Assembly: GCF_963678635.1 (NCBI RefSeq)
Contig: NC_087063.1
Coordinates: forward strand, 12,188,368 to 12,252,367
Length of the DNA stretch: 64,000 nucleotides
Direction of reading: 5' to 3'
Source: Symsagittifera roscoffensis
Taxonomy: Eukaryota; Xenacoelomorpha; Acoela; Convolutidae
A program made the translations under genes and the position numbers. Below, one piece after another: positions 12,691 through 39,500 of this stretch; the stretch's first letter is position 1; each line of letters starts with the position of its first letter. The notes below the pieces were generated by a model. The model saw nothing but the letters and a program-made list of their open reading frames with translations. It was not told where the DNA came from and did no database searches.

Positions 12691-14433
12691 AACATTAAAA
12701 AGTAAATCGAAAAGAAAAAAGTTTACAAAAAACTAAGTGCACCGAAAACTTTGTATGCCTCAATAAAAACAACTAGCGGCCCTGCTGAAGCTGGAGGTAC
12801 GTATTTGATATTTTTTTGAGTTTGTTATAATGATGCAGCACCAATCTAATCCCATTATTTTTCAATTTACCTGTATTTATCAAACAATAATTCTAGGCAA
12901 ATATGCCAAATAAGATAACGAATTTTAAACACAGAGGCGAAGTTGTGTTTAGAATTGCAAAGCAACCGACTCATTAAAAAAATTGACAAAACCAAAAAAA
13001 CAACACCAAATTTTTCATGTTTGTTTCAAACTGAAACTAATTTTGATAATAACCTGTAGCAGAACACAATGGGAAATAATTCACTGAGCGATAACAAAGT
13101 TTGCGTCGAAACCTGTTGAGTCGAGAACAAAACTGTTGTCATAAAAAAAACTTCATGAAATAGAAGTTTATACGACCCACCCATACTGAAGCAATTAATT
13201 CTAAACAAATGAATTTTGCTTTCAAATCTTCACATTATAAGTTGACTAAGCCGAAATAACAAACTGTACAAATATTTAAAAAAAAAAACAAAAAAAAAAA
13301 CTACGCAAAATCAGACTTGGTAAATTTACAAACTGCTGATCTATCAGTTATACATCAAGCTGTTCAAGTTTGAACAAAGCCAATGCTTTACAAAGTAAGC
13401 CAATAAAAACCCTACCAGATAAAAAAAAGTTCATTCGAGAAAACGGAAATTGAACCGAAAGAAGCTAGGACCAAAACCACGAAACCAAAAAAAAAAGATT
13501 TTTTTTTTGAAAAATTGATTACAACCTGAAACAGTCTTTACCTGACTACAAAATAAATGGAGGTAACTTTGTTCAAAACCTTAAAGGCTTTTCCTTAAAA
13601 ACCGACCAAAAATCATCGCTACGTATATAGAAGTGTTCACGAATCTCATGACTCCTTATAAGCTCCATGGGCTCCAACGATTTTTTTCCAGTTTTGAAAT
13701 TCACTTGGAAATAATTCAAAGCAGAGGTGATGCATGGCTTCCCAGCACTTGCAATACATAACTATGAATGAATTATTTTGAAGCAATTGTCGGCTGAAAA
13801 ATCGGAAACTTTTTTTGCAATCCTTCTAGAACTCAATTAGAGTAAACATAAAAGATTCAGATTACACAAACTCCATTCATTTCTTTCTGATAACTATTAG
13901 AACGAAAAAATAAAGCTTATACGCATCGGTAAGGTAGCTGTACCTCAACAAAGTAGATTAAAAAAGATGCCCGTTAATAAAAAAAGGCGAAATTTCTTAA
14001 TTTTCAAAAAACTCAGTATTTCAAATATTGCGGAACACCCGCCAAATACCTTTGCAGCAAAAACAATCGAGTCGAAATTTGAAAACAAAGTTATCCGGAA
14101 GTTTATTTGAGAAAGTATTATCGGGCAATAAGCTGTGCCATAACCTTCAATGGATTTGAAATGAGTTTGCTCAAATTGAAATTTTGATACTAAGTTGTCT
14201 TCAGCTAACAGCACACACAATGAGACAAGAAAAACAACAGAAACCCTGCTTTCGAAAGAAACTGGACACATATGGAACAGGCAGTTGGAAAAAATTTATT
14301 GAGCGCAAGTAAACAGAATAAAAAACTGATTGTTTTTTTGAAAACATCTCAACTTTCGATTTGTTAGAAAGAAGTAGATACTCTTCAAGCCCTTTGAGAT
14401 TCTAGAATAATCTATGAGTGGCAATTTTTTGTC

Positions 14434-14480
14434 ACACAGGCAAAGCGGAGCTTCGCAACTATTGCAATGCAAAACACACA
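14434..14480 (+). repeat. GCGAAGC-hairpin dispersed repeat, copy 4
   Basis: Reads cacaggcaaagcggagcttcgc and then aactattgcaatgcaaaacacac. It directly follows a fragment of the TATA-bearing repeat, so it may be part of a larger composite unit. Confidence 0.7.
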
Positions 14481-15189
14481 CTGAATTACGAAATATTGAA
14501 TAAAAACAAAGAGAAGTAAAAAAATTCCAAAAATTAATGTTGGAAAAATAAATTACTTGAAAATTAACCTGACAAAAGTTGAAAAATTACAGCTACGACA
14601 ACATAATATTCATATCGGATGAAGTTCATAAAAAGCCTTCAAAATTCAAATCAATTACCCAGCGGCAACAAAAGCGATAAATTTTGGGTCGAAACCTTTT
14701 GAGCCGATAACAAAACTGTTGTCATAAAAAACAGCAGAAAAATCAAAAATTGTTTACGGCCCATCCAAACTGAAGCACAAAATACTAACCAGATATAATT
14801 TGCCTTCAAAATTACACAAAATAAATTGACTAATTCGATAAAACATGAACTGAAACTGCTTGATTATTTTAAATAAATTAACACCTAAAAATAAACATGG
14901 TAAATTTACGAAGTTGTGAACTTTCAGTTATTGTAAAACTTGTTTCAATTGGAAGAAAGACCATGCTTTAAAAGTAAGCATAATACAATTTTTACCAAAA
15001 AAAAGCATTTCAAAAAGCGGAAAATGAACCAACAGAAACAAGGACGAAAACCACGAACCCGAAAAAAAAATGTTTTCTTGAAAAGAACTTGCATTTTGAA
15101 TACTTTTAAAAAGGTATTTAGAACTTCAAACGGCCTAAAACTAATTACTATCTAAATAACTACTTAGATACTACTTAGTAATTGTTTTT

Positions 15190-15420
15190 GAATTTGAGCA
15201 GTTCAGAAGAGATCCCCTAGAAGACTATAACATTTTTTGTGAATTTTACACTTTAGCAATTCAATATCTCTTTGCCTTCTTTTTAACAAAGGAAATGAGT
15301 TGAACTTAAAAATAAATCAAAAACCAAGCTAAAAAGTAAATTTGAGCAATTCAGGACTTAAATAATATTGCGACCTATATAAGTTTGAGCGTGTATATAA
15401 CTAAACGTTTAAGCGTGTAT
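15190..15420 (+). repeat. TATA-bearing dispersed repeat, partial copy
   Basis: Shares with 18536-18990 the order tttacactt(t/c), tttgccttc, tttaacaaag, aaaagtaaattt and then GACCTATATAAG. Only the right part of the unit is present. Downstream the sequence diverges into acgtttgcgcgtgt-type repeats. Confidence 0.55.
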
Positions 15421-16149
15421 TAAGAAACGTGTTGAAAAGTGTGTATAAAAACGTTTGCGCGTGTTTGACTTTTTAACCAGGTGTTACAATTTTTGAATTT
15501 ATTTAAGTAAGTAATTGAACAAAACTTTTATAAAACGTCAAACAAATTGACACAAACTAGACCAAAATCAATTAGGCATACAAAAAAACCATTTGACATC
15601 TGAAAATTTTTGCACCAGTAGATTCAGAAACGCATTAATTTTAGACAAAGTAACTTGACGTTTTTAAGGTACAATAAGCTGAAAATGGAGATCTTGAAAT
15701 TAAAGAACAAAGTTATTTACGCACTGGTGAACATGTTTGATATCCTGACACGAAGCTTTTAGTTTCATAGTTTTTCAATTAAATCTCAATTTCTTCCAAC
15801 GTTTAGCTTTTACACTTGCGGGGTTGCGAGCGTAGTGTTTTAGTTAAGCCTCCTTTTTACAACCTAACTCGCAAATAAAGTATTCATTAAAAGCTTTCAC
15901 TTATTTGGAACTTTTGCTATAATTACACAGAGCTTATTGCACAGAGGCAAAGTTGCAATTTGCATAAACAAGCAAAAATACGACCGATAACGCTACTGGA
16001 AAAACTGAATGAGTAAAACTTTGAGTCTTCAAAATTTCTTTAGTGACGCACGCCAATTATGACGCATTGGCAGTACCAGTCAATTTGAAAAAAAGGAGAA
16101 ACTTACCAACTAAAATATCTCAGTTTATAGAGCAGTCTATGGAGGAGTA
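15421..16149. other. Intergenic DNA without a gene
   Basis: AT-rich. Contains a decayed GCGAAGC-type copy near 15940 and nothing else recognisable. Confidence 0.45.
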
Positions 16150-16570
16150 AAAACATGTCATAAAAATAATGAAAAATTTTTTATTTAAGATTTTTCGTAA
16201 AAATCATCCCCAACACGCTATATCAAGTACAAAGTGATAAATTTCGCTCGTATTAACAAATAAATTATGGCAAATAAGCTTCCTTAAACCAATTTGGAAC
16301 TGTTTCTAAGACGTAATAAATCTCCGCTTACGCGTTAAAAGCGCGAAATATATCGCGCGTTAATTGTCCCAAATTGGCCAAAATGGCAATTTTTATACCC
16401 CATAATTCAACAAAAAATAATCACAAGTGAAATATCTTTCCAAATTTGATCTCAGGACAACAATACGTTTTGAATATAAAAAATATGGCTAGTTAAAAAG
16501 TCGAAATTTATCTGAAAAAAAGCCAACCCACAAATATTCCGTTACTTTCGTTGCGAAAGTTGAAACAAAA
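16150..16570. mobile_element. MITE-like element with TGTTCCGAC family interior, copy 2 (left end missing)
   Basis: The inner part from gtaaaaatcatccccaacacgc to cgttactttcgttgcgaaag matches copy 1 over about 380 bp. The right end has decayed to gttgaaaca and the left TIR with its preceding hairpin is absent. Confidence 0.6.
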
Positions 16571-17202
16571 ATAGTCTGTGCTAAAATCCTTTGCATTGGC
16601 TGTACTTAATAGCTGGTTATTGATCAAAATGAACACTTTCAAAATGAACTTATGTTATTGCAACAATACTTGCGACTTGATTGGAAAAAAAAAAGATAGT
16701 TCATACTTAAAGTCCAGCATTGCTGTGTAATTAAGAGTCTGTAGCTAAGGATAAGTGGTTACTGCGTGAGACTCATTATCTCTTCACTATTCACGAATTC
16801 GAGGCTTCATTTTCATATTGCACTTCATAGAGCTGCTTTTTTGTAGTGTTCTGGCTAGTGTTAGCGAATCCCAGCTTTGCCTCTTCCCAGCTCTGTTGGA
16901 CTTTTGAAACTAGTTCAGACTCAACACAGAGGCGAAGCTGAGCTTCGCACTATTTGAGATACAACAATTATAGGATGAGTGCACCATGGTAAAAATTTTA
17001 ACGTCAAAAACTATCAGTAAACCTTATGATTTTTGCAAAACGGCTAAGTTAGACAAATAGCAAATTAAATTTTCCCATTAAATTATTGCCAGTTAATTGC
17101 ATAATTGATAGATACTAAATTTAACAGCCCGCAATTCATTCCGGACGGTGATTTGGCTCATTTTTTCTTCTTTTAAATACAAGGAACCAAACCTTAACTG
17201 TT
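16571..17202. other. Intergenic DNA with a tRNA-like segment
   Basis: A tRNA-like stretch at 16739-16808 has an A-box-like tagctaaggat, aagtggttac and attcgaggc, but no closed acceptor or T arm, so it is a decayed tRNA or a SINE head. A GCGAAGC-hairpin copy is at 16924-16965. No gene. Confidence 0.45.
16924..16965 (+). repeat. GCGAAGC-hairpin dispersed repeat, copy 5
   Basis: Reads acacagaggcgaagctgagc and then ttcgcactatttgagatacaac. The arms GCGAAGC and GCTTCGC flank a 3-nt loop, as in copy 1. This is close to the apparent family consensus. Confidence 0.75.
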
Positions 17203-17900
17203 AACAAGACTGCTCCTATCAGGGCGAAGCCCTGAATGTTCCGAATGCCTTTTAAGGTTTATGGAGCAGTAATAACAAAGAAAAATTAAATGTAATAAAA
17301 TAATAAAAGAATTCTCTGAAACTTGAATTCTTTTTGTAAAAATTATCCCCCCACACACCATTTTTTGTAAAAATCATCCCCCACACGCCTTATAAACATT
17401 CAGAGCAAAGCCCTGATTATTTCGATTGCCATTAAGGCTTATGCAGCAGTAATAACATAAAACGTTAAATTTAATTAAAAAAATGAATTTTTTTCTTCTA
17501 AAATTTGAGATTTTTTGTGAAAATCATCCCCCCACACGTAATAAAAAGTACAAAAGGATAGATTGCGCTCCTTGTAAAAAATAAATGATGGCAAATAAGC
17601 TTCGTTCAACCAATTTGCAACGATTTCTCAAACGGACTACATCTCCGCTTACGCGTTAATAGCGCGAAATATATCGCGCGTTAATTGTCCAAAATGGCAG
17701 TCTTTAAACCCCCATATCTTTAAGAAAAATGATGACAGGTAAGTTATCTTTTCAAATTTAAGCTTTGGGCAACAATACCTTTCGAATGATGTAAAAAAAT
17801 TCCGTCAAAAATGGCTAGTTAAAAAGTCGAAATTTGTCTGAAGAAAAAGACCCACCCCGAGCACAAATATTCCGTTACTTTCGTTTTGAAAGTCGGAACA
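17203..17900. mobile_element. MITE-like element with TGTTCCGA/GTCGGAACA ends, copy 3, internally duplicated
   Basis: The hairpin TCAGGGC-GAA-GCCCTGA is followed by TGTTCCGAATGCC at 17237, and the element ends AGTCGGAACA at 17900. It is about 160 bp longer than copy 1. The segment from the hairpin through cagtaataac and the cccccacacg block occurs twice (first about 17217-17370, second about 17400-17535), so the left part of the element has been duplicated or one copy has inserted into another. Confidence 0.65.
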
Positions 17901-18535
17901 ATAAAATCCTAAACGCTTGTGCTGAAATCCTTTCACATATCATCGATGTATCAGTACAACTTAACCATGACCAAAATTAAACACATGAAAATTCGTCGTC
18001 TGACAAATACTGGACTTATCGAATGACTAAATTATAATAATAAATCAAAACTCCCTTTCGTTACAAACAATACTGTCCGAAGAAAAAACCATCCCTGGCA
18101 TATACACTCAAATTCCTGCAAAGGCCTGAATAATGAATAAAAAATCTCTCAAATTGATTCCACGGACGTTAAAAACAGATTCTTTACAATCAATTTTAAT
18201 AATTAATTTAACCGTGAAATAAAATCAGAACTTCGGCTACCCAGTTGGCTGCCTGATCGTCAAATATTATACATCTTCAATAATTATCATTTCTGAAATT
18301 ATAATTATTTCATTACAGCACAATAGAATAACCACAAACAAGACATTTCAGGATATGTTAGCCAAAGGAAAAAACGGCCAGAATACAAACATGTTACGAA
18401 AAATATAGCATGAAACGCATATTTCTAAAATGTATGGAAAAACTCAGCGCCAATTTTGAGCTACCATGATTGCTTTTATTGAGCAAACACTTCATATGTG
18501 AATAGATTCATCCCGAATTTATGTACAATTAATAA
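17901..18535. other. Intergenic DNA without a gene
   Basis: AT-rich, with no reading frame, repeat core or RNA signal that I can support. Confidence 0.45.
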
Positions 18536-18990
18536 AAACATAGCCAACAGACAGTTGGAAAAGAGCCAATGAACGCAATTAAACAGAAAACTGACTTGTT
18601 TCTCAACTTTCTAATTTCAAAGAAAAAAATAGATACCCTCAAACCTTTTTGATTATCTAGAACAATTTATGATAGGTTTTTTTGATAAAATTAACCCAAT
18701 TTGAGAACTGGATCAATAAGTAAATTTTTTAATTCGCTGGGAAATTTGAAAATTAAGTTCCATTTCCAAAACTAGAAGTCGATCACGTTTTTCGTGACCT
18801 TTACACTTTCGCTGTTCGATAGAGGAGTTTGCCTTCCTTTCAACAAAGTTAATGTGCTGAATTTAAAAAGAAACCAAAAGACAAACCGCGAAAAAGTAAA
18901 TTTTAGCCTGAACAAATTTTAAGACTTTCCCTGAAAAAAAAATCACCGTGACCTATATAAGAGTCCGAATTACGTTCATCGACTCTTAAA
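18536..18990 (+). repeat. TATA-bearing dispersed repeat, copy left of the last GMPPB exon
   Basis: Shares landmarks in order with 19740-20228: catagcc, ttggaaaagag, aatgaacgc, actgact, ctcaacttt, ctagaac, actggatcaa, attccatttt(c)-like, then GACCTATATAAG and cgttcat..actctta. The TATATAAG with a downstream CA-rich start-like segment looks like an RNA polymerase II core promoter, so the unit may be a solo LTR or another promoter-carrying repeat. Ends are not defined. Confidence 0.6.
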
Positions 18991-19584
18991 TACCATCTGA
19001 AACAGGATGAGCATTAAATGACAAATAGTACAATTTGATGAACTTCAAATTAAATATTTAATCCTAGCTCCAAATTTAGGCAATCCCAAACAACTTATGC
19101 GTACAAACATGCACCGCTGTACACTATTACACGAGTTAAGGCACCATACAGGAAATTCAATGGTCAAATTAGACGGCTACAAAGCTTTGAATGAACAATT
19201 TAATTAAAAGTGATCTTTGTTGAGTACCAGTTTACCTACGTAACATCTTTTCGAGCAGATTATCTTTTACGTTTCAAATAGCCGATAAATCGTCACATTT
19301 CTAGCAAACCAACAGTTCCTAAAGATTTCATAATTCTGCCCTAATTTTCCCATTGCATATTCAAGAACTAAGCAACCTTCTGATTATCTTTCCATCTCGC
19401 AAATAAGCCAACGTACATTCATAAAAAAACTAATTTGCAGGAAAAAATCAGAGATTGCAAGGAAACCATTTTGAAATCAACATATGACATAATTATACAA
19501 AGTCAATTAGGGAAGTTTGTACCTTCTCAACTGAGCATTATTTTGAATGTGATTTCGTGGTGAATGATTTGATCAGACTTGATG

Positions 19585-19590
19585 TTTATT
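19585..19590 (-). terminator. Polyadenylation signal of GMPPB
   Basis: AATAAA directly abuts the TAG stop codon on the minus strand. No better hexamer is seen close by. Confidence 0.55.
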
Positions 19591-33836
<14,246 letters not shown>

Positions 33837-34037
33837 CTAAGAGGCAAAACTCAGAGACAGAGTTGTACGTGAAGCAGCGAACTATAAATGAAAAGATAAA
33901 AAAAAACATTTAAATTGCGAGATGAAATTAATTTCAAATATGCAACTGTAAGTCAGATATAAGTGAAAATTAAGTCTAAAAAAACTTTACATTAAAAATA
34001 AGGTATCAATTACACATCTATATAAGAGATCAATGTG

Positions 34038-34771
34038 TGTAACATTCGTCTACTGCAGTCACACATGAGGCTTAAGAAAAATAGGCCCTATAACCACTGG
34101 CTCAAGGGTCAGGGACACCATCTCTTGTGTTTTTCTACCTCAAGAACGGTCGGAGCCAGTTCGGTTCGCTTGTGACATGAGACTACGACCCGTTACAGCT
34201 TAAAGGCTACTACTAAAATATCCCCCCACTCTAGAATTAGAAACGTCCCCATACTTAGGTCTCTAGATACCCAAAATACATGAACGCCGTTAAAAACCGG
34301 GTTGGAACAATCCGTTAAGTTACTTTTTATTAGACAGTGTAACTTTGATCCATTTCAGATGGATCAACCTAAAACTCGCCTTACCTCAACATAACAATTA
34401 TAAAACACACTCTAGGAATTTAAATTAAGTACTCACATTGTAGCACGCTCAAGAACCAGGAAGTAAATAAGTCGGTAAGCAACTCAAGAATTAATAAAGT
34501 AACTAAAATGAGTCAGTCAGTTTTAACAACAAGAACAAGTTTTTACTCTAGACTGTAAGTTCTCGTGAACCATTGGGACACTCTAGCTGTCCACCTTTCC
34601 ACCGAAGGTTCACTCTAGTCCAGTTCCGAATAATACTCCAGTTGTTATAATCCAATTCGAGGGAATGCTCTCGTCTCTGTCACAGATGGGACAGCTCTAC
34701 TTTCGATTATTATAGTGATGGAAATTGCGAATAGCAATTTCCCACAGATTTTTCTAGCAACTTTCCCGCGA
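34038..34771 (-). repeat. Element B 3' LTR, distal part, interrupted by element A
   Basis: Begins (plus strand) tgtaacattcg, the same terminal motif as the element A LTR, and runs to the insertion point of element A. Together with 59381-59558 it makes about 912 bp ending TGGCACA, close to the 920 bp of the A LTR. A related internal phrase, agatggatcaacc, is shared with the A LTR, but most of the sequence has diverged. The GMPPB start codon is 240 bp further along in the same orientation. Confidence 0.75.
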
Positions 34772-35691
34772 TGTAACATTCGCCCGGAAGATACATATCG
34801 ACGGATAACAAAACTAAGTCTTAAGACGACTGGCTAGCGTCTAAACAGAGCTTTGCATGTTTTTCACCGTCTCTACCAAGCCAGTACTTTTCGGTGGTCT
34901 TTCTTACATCAGGCTGACAAAAACGTTACTGTTCTCCGGCTTCGACCAGAACGCTCAAATTAACTAGATTACATGCAAAAATAGTGAGCTCATGGCTGGG
35001 TCTCAGTATCCCCAGACCACGAGGTCACTCCTAAAAACAGGGCTACTACTTATTATATTACTATTGTTTTTGTTCAGTAGATAAAAATCATCATCTCCAT
35101 CGAAGATGGATCAACCCTTTCCCCCCTACTTCTAGCTCCTCATTCTTGTCAAAACGAATTAAGATCTTAATTAAATTCAAGTCAGGACATGACGGATACT
35201 AAAATTCAATATAAGTTCATAAAAGTCCACGTCCCGAGACCCTTCCGGATTCTTGAATCCGGTGAATCAAGCTTCTTAATATCCAGTTCACAACAACTCG
35301 GAAGGCTGGGTTTTACCCTTCACCGTTGCTCGCAACGGCCTTGCAACTATTGTAACAGCACAATAGTTGCAACTCGGAACGTCCTCTGCTGTTCGGTAGT
35401 TCGTTGTAGTTTTTTAGTCTCGATTTCGTACTGTTCGTAATCGCAGATAAAGTTGTTCTGTTTTTTCTTGCTCTTTTAGCTAAAAATGGCCGTTTCTGAC
35501 GTTTCTCAGAAATATGACGTCATAATTCGAATTTTTAAAAATTAGAATTCCAGAATCTTCTAGCCTTCACCGTTTGGCTAATCGTTCAAATAACGTCCTT
35601 ATCCGTTCTAAATCGCCAATTCGGAAGGCCTGCTGCCAAAATACCGAATTCTGCAGAGACTGCATTTTGGCCATTCTGGTCGAATGTCACA
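34772..35691 (-). repeat. Element A 3' LTR
   Basis: 920 bp, TG...CA ends, with short inverted terminal bases (TGTGACATTCG...CGAATGTTACA on the minus strand). Matches 58461-59380 with one visible difference (34805 A versus 58494 G). It contains one copy of the CCTTCCGGATT motif that is multiplied in the leader. Confidence 0.95.
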
Positions 35692-35703
35692 TACTCCCCG
35701 GAC
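35692..35703 (-). other. Element A polypurine tract
   Basis: On the minus strand GTCCGGGGAGTA immediately precedes the LTR start TGTGAC. The same bases precede the element B LTR at 59559-59570, which supports a conserved function as plus-strand primer. Confidence 0.7.
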
Positions 35704-36511
35704 AGTCCGGTCAATGTCCTCATTGAATCGCGCAATGTTCTAAGTGGTTACAGTGTCATCGAACAGAATTTACAAAATGCACGAAATTACTTTTACCTAC
35801 GTCACATCGACTCACTGCAGAATATAAATGGCATCATCCTACATCACTATAGCCTTCAAATTCTTTCATTAATCTGCACATTGAGGATATGACTTAAGAT
35901 AAAACATATTTTCTGACTTCCAGTGTCAATATCCCGATTGAAACTTTTTCTCCTAGATTTAAAAGGTGTTGGCTTGCAGGACAGTCCTGCCAACCAACAA
36001 GCTAAAATTATCCTACTATGCTCCTTCCCTTCGGAAATCTTGCTTGTTTATTGTCCTGAATATTAAAACTAAGGAACTTTGTGGTTAGAAAGAACAATGC
36101 AACAACCTCCCTCCTCAAGAAGTTACTCAAGTTTTTCATGTCACCACAAAGTGATCAGTCTTCCTAAGTGATTAAAAACAATCATGCAGGCTGGAATATT
36201 TAAATATACTCTTCCCTCAAGCCTTTCTAAATAAATAATAAGTGAGTGTCTCTAAAGCCACTTCAACTAAAACCAAAATGCAAATTTATAAATGCAACAA
36301 TTTCCAAACTCAACTTAAATGTTTCAGTTTTCAATTACAACTTGGTTGCTTGGTTTCTCATTTGAGTTTTTCACACACATAAAACAATTCTGAGTTTTAA
36401 CTTTTCTTCATCATCCCTTTGTTCTCTTCTTTTTTCGTCGTTTAGAAGTTCTAAAACTTCTAAATTCTTCTAATTTTCCTTCTTTTTGCCTCTTGTTTTC
36501 TCGACCATTCA
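35704..36511 (-). other. Element A 3' untranslated region
   Basis: About 800 bp with no frame. Includes the palindromes CCGGAC-A-GTCCGG (overlapping the polypurine tract) and GCAGGA-CAG-TCCTGC near 35977-35991, which could form small hairpins in the RNA. Confidence 0.6.
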
Positions 36512-39500
36512 TCAATGCTCCATTTCCTCCTCCTGTGACGCTGACTCTGCACTCTCGGTCTCCGTGTCTTGCAGCACGTCATTGACTATCCTGACGCTGT
36601 TGGAAGCCGTCCTCCAACACTTCTGCTCTTCCACCCTCTGTTTACAGCAAGGTAGGGGATCCACGTTTGATTCTCTGTTTCTACAGAAGCTGTTGTGGAG
36701 ACACAACGCCACGTTTCTTTCCAAATCTTCTTTCAGCATCTCTGCCTTCTCATTTCCACTACGCTCGCTCGTCCTGGAAATTCTTTTCACAGCGGTGGTC
36801 ACTGCATTCCGATGGGTCACGAAAGCTCGCTTGAAAGCTCCTGCCCCAATGTCCAGCTGATATTCACTGTACACTCTGCCATGTTTCGACATATGCTTTT
36901 TCGCATACTCGTACAACCATGCAGTCATGTTAGCTCTGAACCATGGCATCAATCGTTTTCTTGCCCATATCTTCTTCACTTCCATCGGAATGTTTAGAAC
37001 TTTGCACATTGTCTCAAAAAGATCTAGATCTTTTAGACAATCCAATTTCTGCAATTGTTCTCTCGTCGGTGCCTCCTGTCTATTATTTTCTCTCACATGA
37101 GCTTCCAGCCATCGTATCGCCATCATAACTCCCACTATCACTATTGTTACGGGCTGTGATGAATCTGGTAAACCCATGGAGAGCAGCTCTCCAGAGTCGC
37201 AGATCAACATCAGATTACTACGCTTGGGATACCACCAGGTCTGCAACAAGCAGTGGCAAGGAAACTCATCATGCGTCAACATGATGCTCCTCCAATTACG
37301 TTTTCCCGAAGCTTCCAGCAATGGTTCCACTTCCATCATCACTCGGTGGATTTCATCATTCTCATCTACTGCATTGTAATCTGTGACAGTTGATCCTCTC
37401 TGCTTCTGTTTCTCAAAGTCACTGAAGTTCCCGCTCACATATCCCATGAATTTCTTTCCTAGTATTGACTCCAACTCTTCTTTGGTTCTTTCTGGAACTG
37501 CTGAGAAAATCTTACACAGTAACTCGTAAGACTTTTCAGACATTCTTGCCAACCTCACGCACTTCGGCACTGAAAAAGCTTGATCCACGATCGTTCTTGT
37601 GCTCTTCACGTCCACAGCCACGAAATGTACAGGGTATCTGCTCTTGCACATTGGAGCCAACGTTGAACCCACCAAATATCGTGCTCCTGATGGTCTACAA
37701 TAAGTTTCGCTGTGTCTGATGTTCATCTCCGTTTCGATTGCTTCCCTCCATTTTCCTATATACTTCTGCTCAGTCTGCAGAACTCCTGGGAACACCTCTA
37801 CGCTGATGGCTGTGACCATCTCATGTTTCTGTTCTAGATTCAATAGTGACTCTAAAGAACCAAACATGCTGTAGAATCCTAGTGCTGTCACTAGATTCAC
37901 ATCGGTTCCTCCATGGCAATCTGCTATCAGTTCCGTTTCCGTTCTTGCTTTCATCACTACATTTCCAAACAATACCGTCAACTGCTTGTGTTGTTTCTCC
38001 AGGGTTTTCACACAGTCTAGACTTCCACAAACGTGACCCTCTAGTCCACAGACTTCCGCCAGACAGCTACCAGGTTTGACCCAGTCTTCTGGTCCCCAGC
38101 CAGGCAACTCCATTCTATCTTCTCCGTTGCTCTTAGAGGCTGTTATCATCACATTATATATGATGTTGAGGTCACGCAGGTTACAGTCCACATTCAGTTC
38201 CCTCTGTACGTCCTGTGTCGCCCGTAATATTGAGTCAGCGTTGGGACTAGGACACCACGATGGCTTCATCAATTCCCACACTGCCATCAAGCTCGTTCTC
38301 AGTAATTCATCTGAGAACCCCAACCCAAATTCCACTCTCTTGCCGGATTTTGGCACTGAAGGTGCAGTCACCTCTTCTTCCAAGACCAATCCCAATTTGG
38401 CTTGTGGATTGTTAACGCTCTTAGTCGTCACAATTCTGGACGTCCAGAATCTTAGTAACACCGCCTGCTCATAATCAAAGAAGCAATCACGTATGTCTTC
38501 ACTCAGGAAAGGATTGTATGCTATCCCTATAATCCCGGACACATAGCTATATGACTTCTTCTTGATCGGTCCACAGTATTCACTGGATTTTGGCAATGCT
38601 CCCATAGATTCTTTAGTGAGCCTCAACTCCTTGTTTGAGAATCTCCTGATCTCGTCTATCTTTTTCATGGGTTCCAGTTCTTCAGGTTCTTTCATGTTCA
38701 CCCTCATCGGTTTACTTTGCTGCATATCCAGCATTGCTAGTAAGAACATGGCTTTCGTTCGCTCATCGCCTTCCTTCAACATTTTAACACAAGTGCTTAA
38801 TGCAGGTACTGAAATCTGCTCTATCAGGAATCGAATGAAACAGAGAGCGTCTCTCCGCTTTGCACACGCTACTGCTGCTCCCTCCTGGACTATCAGATCC
38901 CTCAGATTCGTCATAAGGAAAACTTTTTCCTCCTTTGATCTCTTCCTTTCTCCCGAATCATATTCTTCGCGAGTCAGTCCCATCATGCACCAGGCGAGCC
39001 TGAGTTGTAATTCTGTCCTTACGTAAGGTACTGCCACGAGAGCATGTATTCTTGGCGTAGTCCTCATTTCCTCCTCGAAATACCTCAATACTACTGCTTT
39101 CCATGGAAGGCTCACCAACTGCTCGATCGTCTCCGCCTGTACGTCAGACGACGCCAAAGTTCCGTACGCCTTCTGCTTGAGGGTGGTGCCTTGCAACATT
39201 GTTTCCAGATAACCCTCCATGGCTTTTTCCTCTTCCAGGGCCATTACATGCCCTCTAGCCGAGTTTCGGTATTCCAACATCTCCATGTATCCACCGGTGG
39301 GTTCATCTATCGACACTGTCTCAGACACTGTCAGTCTGTTATATTCCACTGGTGTTAGTTGTCCTGCAACACTTCCCTTTCCATGATTCATTGGAGATGG
39401 CTTGAAGTCCCTCATTTTACTCTCTCCACATTGACTGAGTATTTCCATTTCTAAAGTCGCTCCAGTCAGAGTGCGGTCACTCCTTTTGGATTTATAACCG

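Larger units (their letters stand above)
11601..15189. other. Repeat-rich intergenic DNA without a gene
   Basis: Made of decayed, dispersed repeats: fragments of the TATA-bearing repeat (about 11610-11760, 12190-12300, 14275-14420), GCGAAGC-hairpin copies (12648-12690, 14434-14480) and weaker relatives near 12300, 12925 and 13722. Paired phrases near 11980/12535 and 13090/14690 indicate local duplication. No reading frame above about 110 codons and none protein-like. Confidence 0.5.

Noticed and set aside
34769-34771. CGA as a proven target duplication of element A
   Set aside because: Only three bases match (34769-34771 and 59381-59383). The fourth base differs on extension, so chance cannot be excluded.
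35189-35440. 83-codon plus-strand frame, identical at 58878-59129
   Set aside because: It lies inside both LTRs of element A. The identity follows from the recent insertion and does not show coding constraint. It is antisense to the element and resembles no protein.
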